Assembly (NCBI GenBank): GCA_023250175.1 | Contig: JAHFBD010000058.1 | Span: 1-10,990, forward strand | Source: Candidatus Melainabacteria bacterium | GTDB lineage: Bacteria > Cyanobacteriota > Vampirovibrionia > 2-02-FULL-35-15 | Length of the DNA: 10,990 nt | Reading direction: 5' to 3' | Shown: in pieces, positions 7,329-10,990 of the stretch | Numbering within the stretch: the first letter of the stretch is position 1 | Layout: every line of letters starts with the position of its first letter | Made by a program: the position numbers and the translations under genes | The notes under the pieces: model-generated | What the model was told of the DNA's origin: nothing | The model's input: the letters and a program-made list of their open reading frames with translations, nothing else | Databases searched by the model: none

Positions 7329-7772
7329 ATGTCAAGAATAGTATTTAATACAAAACAGTTTTATACACCATATCAAATTCTCTCCAGAGAACAGTTGGAA
7401 GAACTAAAACAAAAAGATCTGCAATATTCATCTGGTGAACCAGTAGGACTTGAAGGTGGGGAAAAAATAAAAGAGATAAATTTAGAAGTAAAGCAAGGTT
7501 TTGAAAATGAGCCTGAATTAGTACCTGTGTATTTCATAGAACACTATCCTATTCTTACACCACAACAAATAGAAGAATTAAGTGGTAACATTGACAGATT
7601 AGAAATTCTTGGTGAAATTATGGATGCCTACCACAACGGGAACATAAGTGACTCTCATAAAGAACTTATTGAATCTAGTCCAGAAGTAAGACATGGACTT
7701 TTAGATCAGAGAGCAGATATACCAAACATAATTGCTGAGCTTGAGAGAAAGCTAGAAGAAAATAATCGTTAA
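7329..7772 (+). CDS. unrecognised 147-residue protein with a duplicated Y-x-I-L motif
   Basis: I do not recognise this protein. The start ATG is preceded by AAAGGGG (7314-7320) at a spacing of 8 bases; an in-frame TTG at 7311 overlaps that site and is unlikely. The product is acidic, has no Cys or Trp, and has no signal peptide or membrane segment, so it is probably cytoplasmic. It contains two copies of a short motif, YQILSREQLEEL (15-26) and YPILTPQQIEEL (73-84), 7 of 12 identical and 58 residues apart. This suggests an internal duplication or two equivalent helix starts. Residues 86-145 look mainly helical, ending in a charged helix (IIAELERKLEENN). It stands alone on the plus strand, divergent from mrp. 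Its 3' end overlaps by 4 bp the end of a convergent small-protein ORF. Coding likelihood is good; function unknown. Confidence 0.8.
   Translation: MSRIVFNTKQFYTPYQILSREQLEELKQKDLQYSSGEPVGLEGGEKIKEINLEVKQGFENEPELVPVYFIEHYPILTPQQIEELSGNIDRLEILGEIMDAYHNGNISDSHKELIESSPEVRHGLLDQRADIPNIIAELERKLEENNR
7371..7406 (+). repeat. motif copy 1 in the 147-residue protein
   Basis: Encodes residues 15-26, YQILSREQLEEL. It shares Y, I, L, Q, E, E and L with copy 2 at the same positions, with S/T, E/Q and L/I exchanges elsewhere. Confidence 0.6.
7545..7580 (+). repeat. motif copy 2 in the 147-residue protein
   Basis: Encodes residues 73-84, YPILTPQQIEEL, the second copy of the Y-x-I-L-[ST]-x-x-Q-x-E-E-L motif. 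Confidence 0.6.
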
Positions 7773-7867
7773 AATATTTGTGTTCTAACAAGCCCGATTA
7801 TAATAGCCATGAATAAAATTATTTCATAGATTCCAAGACTTGCAAACATTTCTTGCATTTTATGCAT
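7769..7867 (-). CDS. probable 32-residue single-helix membrane protein
   Basis: This short ORF begins with an ATG at 7865-7867 and ends in TAA. Its product starts MHKMQEMFASLG, then has a hydrophobic stretch of about 15 residues (IYEIILFMAIIIGLV, 13-27), and ends in RTQIF. One membrane helix, with a charged Glu near one end and Arg after the other, resembles the plan of small accessory subunits of membrane complexes, but I recognise no family. AAAGGA lies upstream with AGGA 11 bases before the ATG, longer than ideal. The ORF fills much of an otherwise geneless gap, has the same AT-rich codon style as its neighbours, and overlaps by 4 bp the end of the 147-residue gene on the opposite strand. 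It follows the 608-residue repeat-protein gene by 164 bp on the same strand. A chance ORF remains possible. Confidence 0.45.
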   Translation of the reverse strand: MHKMQEMFASLGIYEIILFMAIIIGLVRTQIF

Positions 7868-8031
7868 CTTGTGTTTTTTCCTTTCTAAACATCTCTAAAA
7901 ATATAAAGATAAAACATAAAAGAAATTTACCCTTTGGTTACAAGTTATATATTTTTAAAAACCTTAAACAAAGCTTAATACACTACTAGAGATATTTTTT
8001 CAAAACCTTATCGACATCTTTTTAGCAATAT
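7868..8031. other. AT-rich gap downstream of the repeat-protein gene
   Basis: These 164 bp are very AT-rich with several A and T runs. They contain a possible minus-strand promoter for the small membrane protein and no convincing terminator hairpin for the 608-residue gene. I see no further gene here. Confidence 0.5.
7944..7971 (-). promoter_or_regulatory. candidate promoter of the small membrane protein
   Basis: On the minus strand TTGTTT (7966-7971) and TATAAC (7944-7949) are 16 bases apart, matching 3 of 6 and 5 of 6 consensus bases. This would give a leader of about 70 bases before the ATG at 7867. Low specificity in such AT-rich DNA. Confidence 0.3.
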
Positions 8032-9858
8032 TTATCTACGATTTCGTGGACGTGGTGCAGGTTTTGTAAAAGCTTGTGAAGGACTTTCAGGTAAAGTGAG
8101 TTTTGGCTCTGTTATTTTTTGTGTTAGAGATTCTTCTCGATTGATAATTTCAGCATTTGTATTTGTAGAGGAAGTATTAGTATTTGTTATCCCACTCGTG
8201 TATTGATTGGAGCTTAGCACATCCTCTAAGAATGCTTGCTTAAATGTTAATTCGCCGATAAGAGCCCTTGTAGCATAGAGGTGTTGGAAGATAGGGCTAA
8301 AATTATCATATATATTCCCTGAATCATCATCAGGAAGAGTGCTTGGATCAAAAGGTAAAGTAGATAAAATAGTATTTAAACTTTCTTGCCAATTTTTCAT
8401 ACCTTGCTTGTTAATATCATAGAACTTCTTCCTTGGTCCAGTAAGAGAATCAAAGGCTTCATCCAGTTCATCTGTTTTACTAAGACGCTTTTGTTCTTTT
8501 ACTAAAGATTTTACTAAAGTCATTATTGAATCTGGATTTACATCTACATCGATATTTCCTATACCATCAATGTACACTTGTACCCCTTCTTTTGATGAGT
8601 CAATATCAGTAAGGGAGCTTGGATTAGAGATTAAAGTGGATAACAGGGTGATTAAACTTTCTTGCTGTTTTTTTGCGACTTCAAGCTGTATTGGAGTATT
8701 GTTTTGCATGTGATTTATTAGTTCTAGATAAGGAGTTTCTTCTGGTGGTGCTACTTTACTTAAAAACTTTTGTTCTTTTATTAATTCTCCCATTAAAGCC
8801 CTGCGTGAAAATAATGCTTGCCTTACTATATTTGCATCAATTGTAACGTTTCCATTCTCATCGATTCTATCAGAGTAGCTAAAGTCTACACTGTGAACCT
8901 GGATTCCACTAGTGTTTGGATCGACATCTATTTGTTTTCCATCTGGATTAGAAATCAAATCAGACAATAATTTGTCAAAACTTTCAAGTTGCTTTGTGGT
9001 GCTTACAAGCTGTTCTTGAACAAGCCTTTGCCTATCTGCCATAAGCTCTTTAAGCTCTTCATACCAAGGCTCATCTTTTGCTTTTTCAAGCTGTGTACTA
9101 AAATGCATCATTGTAAAATCAAGTGCTGCTCGTATTTGATTTGCATCTCCGAGGGAATCCGGATTGCGAATTAGATCATTTAGTGAATCTTGTAATTTTG
9201 TTATTGCAGTTATTCCAACTAGCCCCACGCCTTCTTTAACCCCATAAAACATTTCATCTTTTTGTACTGGTCCTTGGAGTACTTCTTTCATTCTACTTTC
9301 TTCTTCTTTTTCCCAAAATGACTGTGATTCGCCTAATTCTTTAATATATGAATTAATAGATATGAAAGCTCTTTTTACAGTAGGTAGATCAGCTGTAATT
9401 ATACCGTCACCATCGTCATCACCAGGGAGATCAGGTCTTATACGAACTTGGATTCCATCAGTGTTTGGATCAATATCCTCCAACATCTCTGGAGCTAAGA
9501 TTATAGTTGTTAATAAAGCTTCTAATTCTCTACTTTTCCATTCTGCACAGTTTATTTTATTTCTAATTTCATCTACTTTATTAACAGCAGCATCAAGACC
9601 TGAACTTTCATCTTCTTGAATTAATCCAAGCATGTTTTGCCTTAATTCATTTATATGATTAGTAATACTTGTGTTGTCACTTATGTGATTAATAGTTTCT
9701 AAATTATCTTGAGGTTGCTCTGTGCTTCCTACATTTCCGTGTAAGGTATTATTTGCCAAAGTTGTTTCTAAGTTTACTATTTCATTTGCTACTGAATCCA
9801 CTGAACGTGAATTGTTTGGTTTATTACTAGGATTAAGTGGAGTAAAATTTATGTTCAT
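8032..9858 (-). CDS. unrecognised 608-residue modular repeat protein with Asp/Gly/Asn-rich segments
   Basis: I do not recognise this family. The protein has an Asn/Ser/Thr-rich N-terminus (1-70) and about five diverged copies of one module between residues 108 and 547. It ends in a Thr/Asn/Pro-rich tail whose last residues are basic (KPAPRPRNRR). A typical module reads ESLxxLLSTLISNP, then DIDPNTxGIQV, then a short Asp/Asn/Gly segment ending in [DG]-x-G-N-[IV]-x-x-D, then a helix like SRRALMGELIKEQKFLSK. No signal peptide or membrane helix is visible; one Cys only (104). The helices are charged and heptad-like in places. GDDDGDGIITADL (146-158) resembles an EF-hand or dockerin loop but is one residue short. 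The ATG at 9856-9858 has no ribosome-binding site; a TTG at 9877-9879 in frame is an alternative. The gene follows asd by about 150 bp with its own likely promoter. A structural, adhesive or secreted role is only a guess. Confidence 0.85.
   Translation of the reverse strand: MNINFTPLNPSNKPNNSRSVDSVANEIVNLETTLANNTLHGNVGSTEQPQDNLETINHISDNTSITNHINELRQNMLGLIQEDESSGLDAAVNKVDEIRNKINCAEWKSRELEALLTTIILAPEMLEDIDPNTDGIQVRIRPDLPGDDDGDGIITADLPTVKRAFISINSYIKELGESQSFWEKEEESRMKEVLQGPVQKDEMFYGVKEGVGLVGITAITKLQDSLNDLIRNPDSLGDANQIRAALDFTMMHFSTQLEKAKDEPWYEELKELMADRQRLVQEQLVSTTKQLESFDKLLSDLISNPDGKQIDVDPNTSGIQVHSVDFSYSDRIDENGNVTIDANIVRQALFSRRALMGELIKEQKFLSKVAPPEETPYLELINHMQNNTPIQLEVAKKQQESLITLLSTLISNPSSLTDIDSSKEGVQVYIDGIGNIDVDVNPDSIMTLVKSLVKEQKRLSKTDELDEAFDSLTGPRKKFYDINKQGMKNWQESLNTILSTLPFDPSTLPDDDSGNIYDNFSPIFQHLYATRALIGELTFKQAFLEDVLSSNQYTSGITNTNTSSTNTNAEIINREESLTQKITEPKLTLPESPSQAFTKPAPRPRNRR
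8218..9537 (-). repeat. array of about five diverged ~70-110-residue modules in the 608-residue protein
   Basis: Modules, by protein residue and window position: A 108-184 (9307-9537), B 218-260 (9079-9207), C 288-368 (8755-8997), D 396-461 (8476-8673), E 487-547 (8218-8400). The anchor proline (APE, NPD, NPD, NPS, DPS) falls at 123, 233, 305, 413 and 505. A, C and D carry the DIDPNTxGIQV-like block (DIDPNTDGIQV, DVDPNTSGIQV, DIDSSKEGVQV). B lacks it and E keeps only DDDSGNIYDN. The closing helix ends KEQKFLSK in C, KEQKRLSK in D and FKQAFLED in E. Similarity is at protein level only, indicating old duplications. Confidence 0.8.
9412..9444 (-). other. Asp-rich segment resembling a calcium-binding loop
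   Basis: Encodes about residues 139-149 and the following DGDG in module A (full segment DLPGDDDGDGIITADLPTV, window positions down to about 9379). Asp at loop positions 1, 3 and 5, Gly at 6 and Ile at 8 match EF-hand/dockerin loops. The closing acidic residue is at 11 rather than 12. The other modules have weaker counterparts (DENGN, DGIGN, DDSGN). Confidence 0.35.
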
Positions 9859-10012
9859 AATATATAAGATATTGCCCAATGCTATACAAGGTATTCTGAA
9901 ATATAATCAGAGCTTGGTTAAAATCAGATTAATAATTTTAATTAATTCTTTTTAATAGAAAATCCTATGCCTCTTAAATTATTGACTGTATGATAAACCT
10001 AAGAGTATGGTC
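9859..10012. other. gap between asd and the repeat-protein gene
   Basis: This AT-rich gap of 154 bp contains a possible promoter (9900-9927, minus). A weak CTCTTA/TAAGAG inverted repeat with a long loop lies just after asd and is not a convincing terminator. No small gene is evident. Confidence 0.5.
9900..9927 (-). promoter_or_regulatory. candidate promoter of the 608-residue repeat-protein gene
   Basis: On the minus strand CTGATT (9922-9927, keeping the TGA core of the -35 box) and TATATT (9900-9905, 5 of 6) are 16 bases apart. The start point would fall near 9892, about 34 bases before the ATG at 9858. Confidence 0.35.
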
Positions 10013-10990
10013 TTATATATTAGAGCTACGTAGTAACAAAGACTCTTTAACTATCTCTTCTGCAATTCTTACAGCATTTAAAGCTGCGCCTATTAAAAGA
10101 TTGTCAGCGACTACCCAGAAATTAAACGCATTAGAACAAGAATGATCTGGTCTGATTCTCCCTACATATACAGGATCACTTCCTGCAATATCAATAGCCA
10201 TTGGATATTTTAAATTATTAGGATCATCCACTACTTTAATCAAAGACATTGCACTAAATGCTTCTATAATTTGCTTTTTTGAAACAGTTTTTTCTAATTC
10301 AACATTAATGCTTTCACTGTGTCCTATATAAACAGGTACACGAACTGCAGTACATGTAATTTTTAAATTAGGCAAATCTAGAATTTTTCTGGACTCATTT
10401 ATAACTTTTACTTCTTCTTTTGTATAGCCATCTTCTACAAATACATCTATATGAGGAGTTACATTGAATGCAAACTTTCTATTTATAATTTTCGAAGCGT
10501 ATGTTCCTTTATCTAAAAATTCTTTACTTTGTTCCGTAAGTTCATCCATTGCTGCTTTTCCTGCACCAGAAACACTTTGGTAGGTACTAACTATTACTCT
10601 TTTCAGTCCTGCAAGATTGTGCAAAGCTTTTAATGGTGGCATGAGTTGTGCTGTAGTGCAATTAGGGTTTGCAATTATACCAGTATGCTTTTTCAATGCA
10701 TGATTATTAACTCCAGCTATAACTAAGGGTACATCCTTATCCATTCTATATGCAGAACTATTATCGATTACTACAGCACCTGCTTTTATAGCATGTGGAA
10801 CAAGCTCTTTACTTATAGTTCCTCCTGCCGACGCTAAAACAAGATCAATATCTTTAAAACTATCTTTTGTAGCAAATTCTATTGTATATTCTTTTCCTTT
10901 AAAATTTATTTTTGTGCCTGCTGACTTTGAAGATGCTAAGAGTTTTAAACTGTTAAATTGAAAATCTCGCTTTTCTAAAACTTCAAGAAA
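10013..10990 (-). CDS. asd: aspartate-semialdehyde dehydrogenase (5' end outside window)
   Basis: Asd reduces L-aspartyl-4-phosphate to L-aspartate 4-semialdehyde with NADPH, the branch point toward lysine/diaminopimelate, threonine and methionine. The frame stays open to the right edge of the window, beyond the internal Met at 10744; 325 residues are visible and about 15-20 (with the start of the Rossmann GATGAVG motif) are missing. Visible marks are VLEKRDF, LLASSKSAG, VLASAGGTISKEL and VIDNSSAYRMD; GIIANPNCTT with the catalytic Cys (codon 10658-10660); VSTYQSVSGAGKAAMDEL; RVPVYIGHSE with the catalytic His; and GRIRPDHSCSNAFNFWVVADNL near the end. Length and order of motifs are normal for the bacterial homodimeric enzyme. 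No dapA follows, unlike in many operons; the next gene on the strand is the unrelated repeat protein. Confidence 0.95.
   Translation of the reverse strand, partial: FLEVLEKRDFQFNSLKLLASSKSAGTKINFKGKEYTIEFATKDSFKDIDLVLASAGGTISKELVPHAIKAGAVVIDNSSAYRMDKDVPLVIAGVNNHALKKHTGIIANPNCTTAQLMPPLKALHNLAGLKRVIVSTYQSVSGAGKAAMDELTEQSKEFLDKGTYASKIINRKFAFNVTPHIDVFVEDGYTKEEVKVINESRKILDLPNLKITCTAVRVPVYIGHSESINVELEKTVSKKQIIEAFSAMSLIKVVDDPNNLKYPMAIDIAGSDPVYVGRIRPDHSCSNAFNFWVVADNLLIGAALNAVRIAEEIVKESLLLRSSNI

Noticed and set aside
7936..7950. HLR1-like (RpaB-type) binding site around the TTACA at 7938
   Set aside because: Only one good TTACA half-site is present; the second half-site at the required spacing does not match.
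8989..9955. Several plus-strand open frames of 61-85 codons opposite the repeat-protein gene
   Set aside because: They are antisense shadows of a long coding region with internal protein-level repeats, and none has a ribosome-binding site and recognisable product.
10013..10744. asd beginning at the Met at 10744
   Set aside because: The frame stays open upstream to the window edge and encodes the expected Asd N-terminal region (VLASAGG, VIDNSSAYR), so this Met is internal.

Overview
The window is an AT-rich stretch (about one third G+C by eye) of bacterial chromosome with compact, mostly housekeeping genes. It holds nine sizeable genes, two of them cut by the window ends, plus one probable 32-residue small protein. 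There is no rRNA, no recognisable tRNA, no transposase and no CRISPR array. The OmpR-type response regulator looks like the cyanobacterial RpaA/RpaB type (a DDEASIRRIL start and a GADDFVKKPFSP segment). Together with the low G+C, this suggests a non-photosynthetic relative of Cyanobacteria (Melainabacteria/Vampirovibrionia-like). That placement is an inference, not proven by the sequence.

Left part, plus strand (1-2577): the 3' nine tenths of miaB (tRNA methylthiotransferase), followed 9 bp later by a PLP-dependent methionine gamma-lyase family/'aluminium resistance' protein. This pair meets the next cluster tail to tail, with a 6 bp overlap of the two coding ends.

Middle, minus strand (2572-7130): read in transcription order, mrp (Fe-S cluster carrier ATPase), a 165 bp gap with a hairpin and a possible promoter, proS (a short, archaeal/eukaryotic-type prolyl-tRNA synthetase), the response regulator, and a BMP/PnrA-like substrate-binding lipoprotein. 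The last three are tightly spaced (41 and 18 bp) and probably form one operon. The hexamer AGTAAC occurs in the same orientation in front of each of the three.

Right part (7131-10990): this is the least ordinary section. A plus-strand gene encodes an unrecognised 147-residue protein with a duplicated Y-x-I-L-[ST]-x-x-Q-x-E-E-L motif. A short minus-strand ORF convergent with it encodes a one-helix membrane protein of 32 residues. Next comes a 608-residue unrecognised minus-strand protein built from about five diverged modules of roughly 70-110 residues with Asp/Gly/Asn-rich segments, one of which resembles a calcium-binding loop. The window ends inside asd (aspartate-semialdehyde dehydrogenase), which lies upstream of the repeat-protein gene on the same strand.

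The housekeeping genes serve translation (miaB, proS), Fe-S supply (mrp; MiaB is an Fe-S enzyme) and aspartate-family amino acid synthesis (asd). The regulator and the lipoprotein may link nutrient uptake to a signal, but neither a histidine kinase nor a permease is in view. The repeat protein and the two small proteins are the candidates for lineage-specific biology.
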